The notes: generated by a model from the sequence alone, not told the origin. A stretch of 64,000 bases of DNA from Streptomyces lateritius (GCF_014649715.1 NZ_BMTO01000002.1:342336-406335), one strand, 5' to 3'. Positions 34,952-44,610 are shown, numbered from the stretch's first letter. Made by a program: numbers and translations.

Positions 34952-36051
34952 GCGCCGCCGACCGCAGGCTGGGCGCGGGGTCCACGATCCGCACGCGTAT
35001 CGCGCTCGTGTACGGAGGGGTCTTCCTCGTCCTCGGGGGCACCCTGCTGGGAGTCGTGAACCTGCTCTCCCGCGCCGGTACGGCCGGGGAGGCGGAGGCC
35101 ATCGCCGCCCGGGTACGGGTCGTGGCCCCGTTCGAGACCGTCACCGCCTACCGGCTGAGCGACGACGTCAGCCGGGCCGCCGGCGAGCAGATGCTCATGT
35201 GGTCGTGCCTCGCCCTCGTCGTCATGGCCTTCGTCGCGGTCGCCGTGGGGTGGTGGACGGCGGGGCGGGTGCTGCGGCCCGTCCACGAGATGACGGCGCG
35301 GGCGCGGAAGCTGTCCGAGCGGAACCTGCACGAGAGGATCGCTGCGAGCGGGCCCGACGACGAGCTCAAGGAGCTGGGCGACACGATCGACGCGCTGCTC
35401 GGACGCCTGGAGAAGGCCTTCGACAGCCAGCGGCGTTTCATTGCGAACGCCTCTCACGAGCTGCGGACCCCGCTCGCCACCCAGCGGGCCGCGATCCAGA
35501 TCGGGATCGACGACTCCTCGGACGTCAAGCAGGTCCTCCTCGACAGTAACCGCCGCAGCGAGCGGCTCATCGAGGGGCTGCTGGTCCTCGCCCGCAGCGA
35601 GCGGGGACTGGAGGAGCGGGAGGACGTACGGCTGGGGGAGGTGGTGGCGGAGGAATGCGAGAGGTACGGGGTCGAGTGCGAGGGCCCCGGCGGCGTCGTC
35701 AGCGGGAGCCGGGTGCTGCTCGGGCAGCTCGTACGGAACCTCGTCGCGAACGCCGTCGCCTACAACCTGCCGGAGGGCCGCGTGGAGGTGACGGTGGCGG
35801 GCGGCGAGGTGACCGTCGCCAACACCGGGCCCGTCGTCCCAGCCGAGGACGTGCCGGGGCTCTTCGAACCGTTCCGCCGGGGGGAGGGCCGCGACAGGAT
35901 GGGGCCCGGCGCGGGGCTCGGCCTGTCGATCGTGCGGTCGATCGTCGACGCGCACGGGGGGACGGTGCGCGCGGTGGCCCGGGGGGCGGCGGACGGGGGC
36001 GGCCTGGTCGTGACGGTGACGCTGCCCGACCAGGCCGTTGCCGTCGCCTAG
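34948..36051 (+). CDS. Sensor histidine kinase
   Basis: 367 residues. Two membrane helices (about 18-42 and 80-105) flank a short extracytoplasmic loop of about 40 residues. A HAMP domain follows (about 105-160). The HisKA motif is NASHELRTPLATQ (His near 172), and a HATPase domain has N box RNLVANAVAYN and G box GAGLGLSIVRSIV. The small sensor loop suggests an intramembrane or envelope-stress signal. The GTG start overlaps the regulator stop (GTGA). Its stop overlaps by 4 bp the stop of the convergent VWA gene. Confidence 0.92.
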   Translation: MSAADRRLGAGSTIRTRIALVYGGVFLVLGGTLLGVVNLLSRAGTAGEAEAIAARVRVVAPFETVTAYRLSDDVSRAAGEQMLMWSCLALVVMAFVAVAVGWWTAGRVLRPVHEMTARARKLSERNLHERIAASGPDDELKELGDTIDALLGRLEKAFDSQRRFIANASHELRTPLATQRAAIQIGIDDSSDVKQVLLDSNRRSERLIEGLLVLARSERGLEEREDVRLGEVVAEECERYGVECEGPGGVVSGSRVLLGQLVRNLVANAVAYNLPEGRVEVTVAGGEVTVANTGPVVPAEDVPGLFEPFRRGEGRDRMGPGAGLGLSIVRSIVDAHGGTVRAVARGAADGGGLVVTVTLPDQAVAVA

Positions 36052-37466
36052 AGCTCCCACCCGGCGAGCAGGCCCCGGAAGAACGCGGGGTGCGCGGTCT
36101 CGGCGGGAGTCGGGCCGGCCAGGAAGTGGCCGGTCCGGGGAGCGGTGAGCTTACGGAGGTAGTCGAAGGCCTTGTTGTCCTCATCGCCCCAGGCCACGAA
36201 CTGCCAGTGGATCGGGCGGTCGGCGGCCTGGGCCAGCGCCTCGGTGGCGGCGGTCTTCGACTCCGGGGCGCCGTCGGTCTGGAAGACGACGAACGCGGGC
36301 CGGGTCGGGTCGGTCTTCTCGTGGTGGGCGAGGACCTCTTCGACGGCACGGTGGTAGTTGGTGCGGCCCAGGCGGCCGAGGGTGCCGTTGATCTCGTCGA
36401 TGCGGGTGGGGGTGAGGGTGGCCGGTGTGAGCTCGGCGGTGCCGTCGATGTCGGTGGAGAAGAAGACGGCGGTGACGGTGGCGTCCTCGTCGAGGTGCGC
36501 GGCGAGGGCGACGGTCTGCTCGGCGAGGCGTTGTACGGACCCGTCCTTGAAGTACCCGCGCATCGAACCGGAGCGGTCGACGACGAGGTACACGGCGGCC
36601 CGCGCCCCGGTGAGCCCCTGCTTCTTGAGCACGGCACCGGCGGCCTTGTAGGCGTCCACGAGGTGGGGCGCGTCCGCCTTGACCCGAGCGAGGGTGGTCG
36701 CGGGGGTGGTGGGGAAGGACTCGGTGACCTCGGTCGACTCGGTGACCTCGGTGGGGGCGGGCTCGGGTTCGGCCGCCACGGGCTCGGGCTCGGGCTCGAC
36801 CTCGACCTCGGCCTCGGGCTCGGTGGGGGCGGGCTCGGGCTCGACCTCGGCCTCCACAGGCTCGGGCTCGGTGGGGGCGGGCTCGGGTTCGGCCTCCACG
36901 GCCTCGGCCTCGACCGGCTCGGGTTCGGCGACCGGCTCGGGCTCGGTGGCGGCGGGCTCCGCTTCTACCTCGGCCTCGACCGGCTCGGGCTCCGGTTCGA
37001 CCGGCGCGCTCTCGGCGACCGGTTCGTCGGCCTCGGCCTTGACCGGCTCGGTCTCGACCTCGGCCACCACGGGCTCCGCCTCGACCGGCTCGGCCTCGGC
37101 CGGCTCGGGCTCGACGACCGGCGCCGTTCCGACCGGTTCCGCCTTCGGCGTCTCCGCCGAGCGGGCCTGCGGGACCTTCGGGTTGTCGAAGGCCGCCGCC
37201 ACCAGGTCGTCGGCGGCGAGCTTGGCCGCCGTCTCCGGCGACCTGTCCGGCGTCTTCTCGGGCGACCGCTCGGCCGTCCGCTCCGTCGTCTCCTCGGACG
37301 AGGTCCGCTCGGCCGAGGCCGAGGCCGGGGACGGGACCGTCACCGACACGGGCTCCTCAGGCGTGACCCGTTCCGTCTGGGGAGGGACGGAGGTCGCCGG
37401 AGTCTCCTCGTGCTGTTCCGCACGGTCGCGTCCGAACACCTTGCGCAGCAAGCTCCGAATACCCAT
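36048..37466 (-). CDS. VWA-domain (TerF-like) protein with long acidic Glu/Pro-rich linker
   Basis: 472 residues. A short basic N-terminus (MGIRSLLRKVFGRDRAEQ) precedes a Ser/Thr/Glu-rich stretch and then, at about 108-240, a highly acidic EPEPVEAE-type low-complexity region. A von Willebrand A domain follows (about 285-470), with the MIDAS motif DRSGSM beginning at Asp297 and the TDGAPESK loop. The end (HFLAGPTPAETAHPAFFRGLL) resembles the TerF/YegL group of stress-associated VWA proteins. The role is unknown. It has no signal peptide. The ATG at 37466 follows AAAGG at suitable distance; an upstream ATG at 37484 is an alternative. Confidence 0.83.
   Translation of the reverse strand: MGIRSLLRKVFGRDRAEQHEETPATSVPPQTERVTPEEPVSVTVPSPASASAERTSSEETTERTAERSPEKTPDRSPETAAKLAADDLVAAAFDNPKVPQARSAETPKAEPVGTAPVVEPEPAEAEPVEAEPVVAEVETEPVKAEADEPVAESAPVEPEPEPVEAEVEAEPAATEPEPVAEPEPVEAEAVEAEPEPAPTEPEPVEAEVEPEPAPTEPEAEVEVEPEPEPVAAEPEPAPTEVTESTEVTESFPTTPATTLARVKADAPHLVDAYKAAGAVLKKQGLTGARAAVYLVVDRSGSMRGYFKDGSVQRLAEQTVALAAHLDEDATVTAVFFSTDIDGTAELTPATLTPTRIDEINGTLGRLGRTNYHRAVEEVLAHHEKTDPTRPAFVVFQTDGAPESKTAATEALAQAADRPIHWQFVAWGDEDNKAFDYLRKLTAPRTGHFLAGPTPAETAHPAFFRGLLAGWEL
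36740..37130. repeat. Degenerate short tandem repeats encoding the acidic linker
   Basis: Within the VWA gene, blocks of 6-24 bp built from GGGCTC, CTCGACC and GGCCTC recur across about 390 bp. On the minus strand they read EPEP, VEAE and EPAPTE. Periods are multiples of three, so length changes would stay in frame. Confidence 0.7.
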
Positions 37467-37649
37467 GGGCGAGGCCTTTCGCATGAGTTGGGTGCGGTGA
37501 ATGTCCGTACTGGGAGGATCATCCCTGGCCAGGGCGGACACGTAAGGTTAGCGGCCCGGGGTGTGTCGCCCCCGGTCGCCTTGATTCCCTTTGTGTATCG
37601 GCTGCTCTGGCGACCGCCCGTACCGGCCCGTCGCCCCCGGTCGCCGCGC

Positions 37650-37667
37650 ATTCATCCGCCGTTCACT
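37650..37667 (+). promoter_or_regulatory. PHO-box-like direct repeat upstream of phoX
   Basis: Two 7-bp units, ATTCATC and GTTCACT, are separated by 4 bp (11-bp period), about 96 bp before the start codon. The Streptomyces PhoP box consists of GTTCACC-like 11-nt direct repeats, so this fits phosphate control of a phosphatase gene. The site has two mismatch positions per unit and is predicted only. Confidence 0.5.
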
Positions 37668-37762
37668 CCGGCGCCGCCCCCGTGCAGATGTGCGCACATA
37701 GCGTCGCCGCCGAACGGATTCCCGACACACTGTCGGCGCGGTGTGCGCCGTAGGAGGACGAA

Positions 37763-39814
37763 GTGCGCAAACTGCTGCCGCTGCTGAGCACCAACCCGCA
37801 CGGAGGCGGCCGTTCCGCCCTCACCTGCCGGTTCCGCTGTGGTGACGCCTGCTTCCACGAGGTGCCCAATACCAGCGACAACGAGTACGTCGGCGACGTC
37901 ATAGCCGGCGCGCTCTCGCGCCGTTCGATGATGCGTGCCGCCGCCGTGGTGACGGTGGCCACCGCCGCCGGAACCAGCCTGGCCGTCGGCAACGCCCCGG
38001 CGGCGCAGGCCGCTTCCCAGGCCCGTCCGCACACCCCCGGCCGTACCGAGGGCGCCCGTGGTCTGCGGTTCTCCCCCGTCGCGCCCAACACGGCCGACCA
38101 GGTGACCGTGCCCGCCGGCTACGCGCAGAGCGTCGTCATCCGCTGGGGTGAGCCGATCCTCCGCGGCGCCCCCGCCTTCGACGCCGACAAGCAGACCGCC
38201 GCGGCGCAGGCCGGACAGTTCGGCTACAACAACGACTTCCTGAGCCTTCTCCCCCTCCGGGGCGAGCACGGCCGCCAGGTCCTCGTCGCCAACCACGAGT
38301 ACACCGACGAGATCCTGATGTTCAAGGGGTACGACTCCGAGAACCCGACCCGCGAACAGGTCGAGATCGCCTGGGCCGCCCACGGCCTCTCCGTCGTCGT
38401 GGTCCAGGAGGAGCACCGCTCCGGCAAGCTGACCCCGGTCACCCGCCACCCCCTCAACCGCCGTCTCCACACCACCAGCGAGTTCGAGCTGACCGGCCCC
38501 GCCGCCGGCTCCCCGCTCCTGCGGACCTCCGCCGACCCGTCCGGACGCAAGGTCCTCGGCACGCTCAACAACTGCGCCGGCGGCACCACCCCGTGGGGCA
38601 CCACCCTCCACGGCGAGGAGAACTTCAACCAGTACTTCGCCAACGGGTCGAGCCCCACCGACAAGCGGTACGGCATCGGCTCGGGCGCCACCGAGCGCAA
38701 GTGGGAGCGGTTCGACAGGCGCTTCGACCTCAAGCAGGAGCCGAACGAGGCCCACCGCCAGGGCTGGGTCGTCGAGCTCGACCCGTACGACCCGGACTCG
38801 ACGCCCAAGAAGCGCACCGCGCTCGGCCGCTTCAAGCACGAGGCCGCGCAGCCCCGCCTGACCGAGGACGGCCGTCCGGTCGTCTACATGGGTGACGACG
38901 AGCGGTTCGACTACTTCTACAAGTTCGTCTCCTCGAAGCGGATGAAGAAGGGCAACTCGCGGGCCGCCCGCGAGCACAACCTCACCCTGCTCGACGAGGG
39001 CACGCTGTACGTCGCCAAGCTGACCGGCGACACCCCGCAGGACATCGACGGCACCGGCAAGCTCCCCGCGGACGGCGAGTTCGACGGCTCCGGCCAGTGG
39101 ATCCCGCTCGCCACCGGCGACGTCTCGCACGTCCCCGGCATGACCGCCGAGGAGGTGTACGTCTTCACCCGCCTCGCCGGTGACAAGGTCGGCGCCACCA
39201 AGATGGACCGCCCCGAGGACGTCGAGCCGTCGCCGCGCACCGGCCGCGTCTACGTCGCGCTCACCAACAACACCAACCGCGGCAAGGGCACCAACCCGGG
39301 GGCCGACGAGGCCAACCCGCGCAACCTCAACAAGCACGGCCAGATCCTGGAGCTCGCCGAGCACTGGGACGACCCCGCCTCCGACGGCTTCGCCTGGCGC
39401 CTCTTCCTGGTCGCCGGCGACCCGAACGACCCGGCCACGTACTACTCCGGCTTCCCCAAGGAGAAGGTCTCCCCCATCTCCTGCCCGGACAACGTCGCCT
39501 TCGACCCGTACGGCAACCTGTGGATCTCCACCGACGGCAACCAGCTCGGTTCGCACGACGGCCTGTTCGGCGTCGCCACGCAGGGTGAGCGGCGCGGTGA
39601 GCTCAAGCAGTTCCTGACCGTGCCGAAGGGCGCGGAGACCTGCGGTCCGATCATCCAGGACCGCCGAGTCGTCGTCGCCGTCCAGCACCCGGGCGAGATC
39701 GACGGCGCGTCGGTCGAGAAGCCCGCCTCGGTCTGGCCCGACGGGCCCGGCAGGCTCGTCCGCCCCTCCGTGGTCGCCGTCTGGCGCAGGGACGGCCGCG
39801 ACATCGGCGTCTGA
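37763..39814 (+). CDS. phoX: PhoX-family (DUF839) alkaline phosphatase, Tat-exported
   Basis: 683 residues, full length for PhoX. The N-terminus carries the family cysteine motif CRFRCGDAC (22-30), then a twin-arginine signal (SRRSMMRAAAVV, Arg53-54) and a signal cleavage region near AQAAS (about 83). The mature enzyme has PhoX motifs such as LTEDGRPVVYMGDDERFDYFYKF (cited in part), MDRPEDVEPSP and CPDNVAFDPYGNLWISTDG, which supply Ca/Fe ligands. It hydrolyses phosphomonoesters outside the membrane. The GTG start has AGGAGGA 5 nt upstream. The long pre-Tat region (about 50 residues) is typical of actinobacterial members. A PHO-box-like repeat lies upstream. Confidence 0.85.
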   Translation: MRKLLPLLSTNPHGGGRSALTCRFRCGDACFHEVPNTSDNEYVGDVIAGALSRRSMMRAAAVVTVATAAGTSLAVGNAPAAQAASQARPHTPGRTEGARGLRFSPVAPNTADQVTVPAGYAQSVVIRWGEPILRGAPAFDADKQTAAAQAGQFGYNNDFLSLLPLRGEHGRQVLVANHEYTDEILMFKGYDSENPTREQVEIAWAAHGLSVVVVQEEHRSGKLTPVTRHPLNRRLHTTSEFELTGPAAGSPLLRTSADPSGRKVLGTLNNCAGGTTPWGTTLHGEENFNQYFANGSSPTDKRYGIGSGATERKWERFDRRFDLKQEPNEAHRQGWVVELDPYDPDSTPKKRTALGRFKHEAAQPRLTEDGRPVVYMGDDERFDYFYKFVSSKRMKKGNSRAAREHNLTLLDEGTLYVAKLTGDTPQDIDGTGKLPADGEFDGSGQWIPLATGDVSHVPGMTAEEVYVFTRLAGDKVGATKMDRPEDVEPSPRTGRVYVALTNNTNRGKGTNPGADEANPRNLNKHGQILELAEHWDDPASDGFAWRLFLVAGDPNDPATYYSGFPKEKVSPISCPDNVAFDPYGNLWISTDGNQLGSHDGLFGVATQGERRGELKQFLTVPKGAETCGPIIQDRRVVVAVQHPGEIDGASVEKPASVWPDGPGRLVRPSVVAVWRRDGRDIGV

Positions 39815-39834
39815 CGAGGCGGCAAAGAGCCGGG

Positions 39835-39863
39835 GGAGTGAGGAGCGGGGGGCTCCTCACTCC
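39835..39863 (+). terminator. Terminator of phoX, overlapping the end of the next gene
   Basis: Arms GGAGTGAGGAGC and GCTCCTCACTCC (12 bp, 5-nt loop) lie 20 bp after the phoX stop. The right arm includes the stop of the convergent gene. Confidence 0.75.
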
Positions 39864-40864
39864 ACCCCCAGGGTCTCCCTGAAGCGGACGAACTGCTCCT
39901 CCGGCTCCCCGGTGTACGACCACGGCACCCACGACGCGCGGGTGCCCAGCATCCCGAGCAGCTCCCGGGCCACCTCCGTCTGGCCCGCGTAACAGGCGGC
40001 GTGGGCGAGATAGTTGAGGTCGGCGACCTCCTCGGGGGCGACCGGGCGGTCGGGGTCCCGGCCGCCGATCCAGCGCGCGTACGTCCGGCGCAGCTCGGTC
40101 ACCGCGAGCTCGTGTTTCCAGTGCTGGTCGAAGCCGCGCACCGGTCCGCGGCCGAGCGCCCCGTCGGCGATGTAGCGGTACTCCTCCACCCGGGCGACCT
40201 GCACCAGGACCGGCAGCGGCGACCCGGGCGGTGCCACGCCCGCCGCGTCGCGGGCGAAGTCGTACATCGCCCCGTGGGTGCCGTGCCACCGGGCCGACCA
40301 GTAGCGCATCACCTGGGCGTGGCCCTCGGTGTGGTAGGGGTCACGGTGGCGCAGCTCGTCGAACCACTGGCGCAGTTGGCGGCGCGGGACCCCGCCCTCG
40401 TAGAGGCGGGCCACCGAGAGCAGCGAGACCCAGGGCATCGGGTCGGCGGGGGCCGCCTGGGTCGCGCCGAGGCAGGCCTCGACGGTGGCGTCGAGCCGAC
40501 CCCGGTCCACGGTGCTTCCCCGGCCGGCCGCGATGGCCGTGTCGAAGACGCGGACGACCTCGGTCGCCGCCCGCAGCACAGCCGCGTCCGGGTTGTCGGG
40601 TTCTGCCGCCCGCCATGCTTCGACGGTGGAGCTGCCCGCGGCGGCGTGCGCGAGGAGCCGCAGCCGGTGCGTACGCCGGGACCAGTTGTCGCCGGTGGCG
40701 CGCAGAAGGTCCCTCACGCCCTGCCAGCGGCCGATGACGATGTCGTGCCGGGCCTCGGTGAGCGCGCGGTCGCCGTAGTCCGGGTCGAGGTCCGGCGTGA
40801 AGCGGGACGAGCGGGACGAGCGGGACGGACGCGATGAGCGGGACGGGCGGCGGCCAACGGCCAT
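39857..40864 (-). CDS. Conserved hypothetical, TPR-like helical protein
   Basis: 335 residues. The N-terminus is Ser/Arg-rich (SSRPSRSSRSSR). The body is rich in helix pairs with Ala/Leu/Arg, such as EARHDIVIGRWQGVRDLLRATGD, PWVSLLSVARLYEGG and YHTEGHAQVMRYWSARWHGTHG (cited in part). A tetratricopeptide-like scaffold is likely. No enzyme motif or signal peptide is seen. I do not recognise a named family with certainty. The start is ATG at 40864, preceded by GGAGG about 8 nt away. Convergent with phoX and 50 bp downstream of an APC permease on the same strand. Confidence 0.7.
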   Translation of the reverse strand: MAVGRRPSRSSRPSRSSRSSRFTPDLDPDYGDRALTEARHDIVIGRWQGVRDLLRATGDNWSRRTHRLRLLAHAAAGSSTVEAWRAAEPDNPDAAVLRAATEVVRVFDTAIAAGRGSTVDRGRLDATVEACLGATQAAPADPMPWVSLLSVARLYEGGVPRRQLRQWFDELRHRDPYHTEGHAQVMRYWSARWHGTHGAMYDFARDAAGVAPPGSPLPVLVQVARVEEYRYIADGALGRGPVRGFDQHWKHELAVTELRRTYARWIGGRDPDRPVAPEEVADLNYLAHAACYAGQTEVARELLGMLGTRASWVPWSYTGEPEEQFVRFRETLGVE

Positions 40865-40914
40865 CGTGGTTCCTCCCTCGGGGTCGGCGCCGGGTACGAA
40901 GGTGGCCGGTGGCC

Positions 40915-42387
40915 TCAGAAGTCGGTGGCGAGGGACTCGTCCGCGCGGCGGGCGCGCGGGGTCGTCGAAGCGAACGGTTCGGCCGCGGCCAGGGCCCGGA
41001 CCGCGTCGAGCCGGGCGGGACGGTAGTAGGCGCTGCCCTTCCGCCAGTACACGACCAGCGGCACCACGCCGACGAGGAGCCCGCCGAGGCCGATGACCAG
41101 GGCGGTCGTGGTCAGCTCACCGAGCGACTCGACGAACGCCCACAGCATGAACGCGGAGCCGAGCAGCGGCCACGCCCCGCCGAGGAGGAAGTTCCGTACG
41201 GAGGTCAGCAGCACCGATTTGTACGCGACGACGGCGGCGATGCCGGCCAGACCGTAGTAGAAGGCGATCTGCAGGCCGATCGCGGAGACGGCGTCGCTGA
41301 GGATCCGTCCCACCGAACCGGCGGCCGCCGCCGCGCCGAACATCAGCATCGCGGCGACGCCGACGGCGGCGATCGCGACCCACGGGGTGTTCCAGCGGCG
41401 GTGCACGGTGCCGAGCGCGGCGGGCATCGTGCGGTCGCGGCCCATCGCGAACAGCGAGCGCGTCACCTGGATGAGGGTGGTCTCCAGGGTGGCGACGGTG
41501 GAGAGCAGCACCGCGGCGATCAGCAGCTTGCCGCCGATGCCGGGCCAGATCTCCTGGCCGAGGACGGCCAGGACGTTCGCGCCGGCCGTCTCGATCTGCC
41601 CGGAGGTCAGCAGCACGTTGACGGAGATCGTGAACGCCTCGAAGAGGAGGAAGACGACCCCGACGCCGACGAGCGCGGCGAAGCCGGCCGTGCGGCGGCT
41701 GTCCCGGGTCTCCTCGCTGAGATTGCTGGTGACGTCCCAGCCCCAGTAGTAGAAGGCGGCGATCAGGGCGCCCGAGGCGAAGCCGGCCGGGCCGTCGAAG
41801 TGCCCGAAGCCGAGCCAGGACCAGTCGAAGGCGGTGGCGTGGCCCCGGTGGGCGAGGGCGGCGAGGACGAAGACGAGGAGGATCACGATCTCCACGCCGG
41901 ACATCAGCAGTTGGGCCCGTACGGTGAGGCGGGCGCCGCCCAGGACGACGAGCAGCATCATCAGGAACCAGCCGGCGCCGACGGCGGCGGCGAGCGGGGT
42001 GTGGTCCGCCAGTTCGGGGTCGATGAGGGAGAGCGTCATCGATCCGGCGGGCAGCGATCCGGCGACCATGAAGATGGTCGCGGAGATGACGAGGGCCCAG
42101 CCGGAGAGGAAGCCGAGGAAGGGGTGGAGGGTGCGGCCCACCCAGGAGTATCCGGCGCCCGCGTTGACGTCGATCCGTCCGAGGCGGGCGTAGGCGAGGA
42201 CGATGCCGAGCATCGGTATGGCGCAGTAGAGCAGGGCCGCCGGGCCCGCCAGGCCGACCGCGCCGAAGAGGACGGCGGTGGTGGCGGCCAGGGAGTACGC
42301 GGGTGCGCTGCCCGCGACGGCCATGACGATGGTGTCGAAGGTCCCGAGGACATTGGGCTGGAGCCCTCTGCCGGTGGTGGTGCGCAT
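40915..42387 (-). CDS. APC-family amino acid permease
   Basis: 490 residues with about 12-13 hydrophobic helices. The first half has the APC signature GxxIDVNAGAGYSWVGRTLHPFLGFLSGW (in part), and FYYWGWDVTSNLSEETRDSRR sits in the substrate-binding helix region. The C-terminal about 40 residues are hydrophilic. It probably imports an amino acid or amine by proton symport; the substrate is unknown. The ATG at 42387 has AAGGAC 6-11 nt upstream; a start 21 bp upstream (42408) is possible. Confidence 0.88.
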   Translation of the reverse strand: MRTTTGRGLQPNVLGTFDTIVMAVAGSAPAYSLAATTAVLFGAVGLAGPAALLYCAIPMLGIVLAYARLGRIDVNAGAGYSWVGRTLHPFLGFLSGWALVISATIFMVAGSLPAGSMTLSLIDPELADHTPLAAAVGAGWFLMMLLVVLGGARLTVRAQLLMSGVEIVILLVFVLAALAHRGHATAFDWSWLGFGHFDGPAGFASGALIAAFYYWGWDVTSNLSEETRDSRRTAGFAALVGVGVVFLLFEAFTISVNVLLTSGQIETAGANVLAVLGQEIWPGIGGKLLIAAVLLSTVATLETTLIQVTRSLFAMGRDRTMPAALGTVHRRWNTPWVAIAAVGVAAMLMFGAAAAAGSVGRILSDAVSAIGLQIAFYYGLAGIAAVVAYKSVLLTSVRNFLLGGAWPLLGSAFMLWAFVESLGELTTTALVIGLGGLLVGVVPLVVYWRKGSAYYRPARLDAVRALAAAEPFASTTPRARRADESLATDF

Positions 42388-42594
42388 GGCGGTGTCCTTG
42401 GGTGGCACGGGGAGATGGCGCAGGACGAAGTGACCGTGCCCGTCGGGTCAGTTGTTCCGGTGGAAGCACGGGTCAGGTGAATCGAGCGCATCGTAGTCGC
42501 ACCGGTGGGTTCCGGTAACGGCGGTATGGAGGCTTCTCCCGGGTGACCGCCGGTAAGGGCACCGTGTGCCCCACGGCGGGGGTTCGGCCGGGCT

Positions 42595-44556
42595 TCAGTC
42601 CCGCTCCCGCTGGGGAGTCGCGATGGCCCGGGCCGCTCTGACCTCCTGCCGGAGGGGAGCGAGGACCCCGTCCTCGTCACCGGTCAGCTCCGCCCGGACC
42701 TCCACCAGGACGTCGCTGCCGCGCAGTCCGTCCGCGAGTTCCCGCAACTGCCGTTCGACGGCCGCCGCTTCCTCCGCTTCCGGGGCGGGCGCGCCGTGGT
42801 CCACACGCACCCGGGCGGCGGTCGTGGCGTCCACGATCCGCTCCACGGCGACGACCAGCGGCCACCAGGCGGCCGCCAGGGTGCCGGTGGGCGGCGGCTC
42901 GGTCAGGGCCCGCTGGAACTCGGAACGTACGGCGGACAGGTCGCGGTAGAGCGCGCGCCGGGCCCGGACCCGGGCGGCCGGCTCCTCCTCCTCGGGCGGG
43001 CAGAACGCCCGTCGCACGTAGGTCGCCGTGTCGGCGACCGCGTCCGCGAGCCGGTCGCCGATGCGGGTGTGCCAGGACTCCGGCCACAGCAGATAACCGG
43101 CGACCAGGGCGATGGCGCAGCCGAGGAGGGAGTCGTAGAGCCGGGGGAGCACCAGGTCGAAGCCCTGCCGGTTCAGGAGGTCGGAGAGCAGCAGGATGAC
43201 CGGCGTGATCGCCGCGGTCTGGAAGGCGTATCCCTTCGCCGAGAAGGCGGGGATCAGCCCGGCGAGCACGAGCATCACCGGGACGTCCCACCAGCCCCGG
43301 GGGACCTCGGCCAGGACCAGGGCGGCGACGACGAGCCCGGCCGCGGTGCCGAACGCGCGCAGCACCGCGCGGGAGAAGACCGAGCCGAAGTCCGGCTTCA
43401 TGACGAACGTGACGGTGAGGGCCACCCAGTACGAGCGGGGTACGGAGATCAGCGAGACCAGCGCCTGGGCGAGGCCGATGCAGAGGGCGAGCCGCAGGCC
43501 GTACCGCCAGGACGCCTCGGAGAACAGCACGGCGCGGGCCGCCCGGCGGGCCCGCACCCCGAGGGCGGCGGGCCGGCCGAGCCGGTCGTCGACGTTGAAG
43601 GGTTTCGGCTCCGCCTTGTGGACCACGGTCGCCGCGTGCCGCAGAGCCTGGTCGACGGCCTTCTCGGAGGGGCGGGCCGCCTCAGGGAGCTCCAGGACCG
43701 GTGTGCCCGTGCGGCCCTCCTCGACGGCGGCGGCGAGGTCTCGCACGGCGGCCGGGATCTCGGGGGGCAGCGGCCGGTGGAAGCGGCGCGCCGCGAGATG
43801 CGCGGCGGGCGCCGCCTCCACGAGCGGGATCACCACGTTCAGCTGGGCGAGCAGCCGGACGAGGGCGGGGGTGCGGCCGTGGTGGCGGGCGCGGCGGGCG
43901 AGGACGAGGTCGTAGGCCTGGTCGAGGGCGGTGGTGACGGCCCGGCGCTTCTCGTCGTACGTGTCGTCGGATCCGGCGGCTTCGAGGAGGTCGGCGACGG
44001 CCCGGTAGGTGCCGGCCACGGCGGTCCGCTCGGGGACGCCGCCGCGCAGGGGCCATCCCAGGAGCGTCAGGACGAGGACGACGACCCCGCCGAGGGCGAG
44101 CAGGAGAGGCGGCTTCCACCAGGGCTCGGGCATGGGCAGGTCGGCGCCGACGACGGCGTTGAGGAGCAGGAGAAGGCCGGAGACGGAGGCCACGGAGCCG
44201 ATCGACGAGATCATCCCGGAGACGAGCGCGACGAGGGTGAGGACGGCGACGGCGAGCCATCCCCGGTCGAACACGAGGGCGCCGAGGGTGACGCCGAGCG
44301 CGCCGAAGAGCTGCGGGACGGCGATGTTGTAGAAGCGCATCCGGTACGCGTCGGCGGTGTCGCCGATCACGCCGGAGAGGGCGCCCATGGAGACGAGGGC
44401 GCCGTAGACGGGCTGGTCGAGGGCGAACCCGACGGCGAGGGGCGCGGCGAGCGCGAGGGAGGCGCGGGCGACGGCGGCCCAGGGGACGGGCGCGGCCTGC
44501 GGCCGGAGCCCGGCGGTGAGCCAGGGGGGCGGGCTGAGCCGCGAGGTTCGCGCCAT
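42595..44556 (-). CDS. FUSC-family (aromatic acid exporter-like) membrane protein
   Basis: 653 residues. Two blocks of about six membrane helices (about 25-175 and 350-500) are separated by a cytoplasmic helical domain (about 180-340). The C-terminal domain (about 510-653) is charged and helical. The second block contains the FUSC segment SYWVALTVTFVMKPDFGSVFSRAVLRAFGT (in part). Relatives include AaeB and YccS efflux proteins. The substrate is unknown. It is the last gene of a minus-strand run and lies 54 bp after a DUF2630 gene. Confidence 0.85.
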   Translation of the reverse strand: MARTSRLSPPPWLTAGLRPQAAPVPWAAVARASLALAAPLAVGFALDQPVYGALVSMGALSGVIGDTADAYRMRFYNIAVPQLFGALGVTLGALVFDRGWLAVAVLTLVALVSGMISSIGSVASVSGLLLLLNAVVGADLPMPEPWWKPPLLLALGGVVVLVLTLLGWPLRGGVPERTAVAGTYRAVADLLEAAGSDDTYDEKRRAVTTALDQAYDLVLARRARHHGRTPALVRLLAQLNVVIPLVEAAPAAHLAARRFHRPLPPEIPAAVRDLAAAVEEGRTGTPVLELPEAARPSEKAVDQALRHAATVVHKAEPKPFNVDDRLGRPAALGVRARRAARAVLFSEASWRYGLRLALCIGLAQALVSLISVPRSYWVALTVTFVMKPDFGSVFSRAVLRAFGTAAGLVVAALVLAEVPRGWWDVPVMLVLAGLIPAFSAKGYAFQTAAITPVILLLSDLLNRQGFDLVLPRLYDSLLGCAIALVAGYLLWPESWHTRIGDRLADAVADTATYVRRAFCPPEEEEPAARVRARRALYRDLSAVRSEFQRALTEPPPTGTLAAAWWPLVVAVERIVDATTAARVRVDHGAPAPEAEEAAAVERQLRELADGLRGSDVLVEVRAELTGDEDGVLAPLRQEVRAARAIATPQRERD

Positions 44557-44610
44557 GGGCCCAACTTACGTCCCCGCCCGCCTCGGCCCCCACCGCTGTG
44601 GGTGGCAGGC

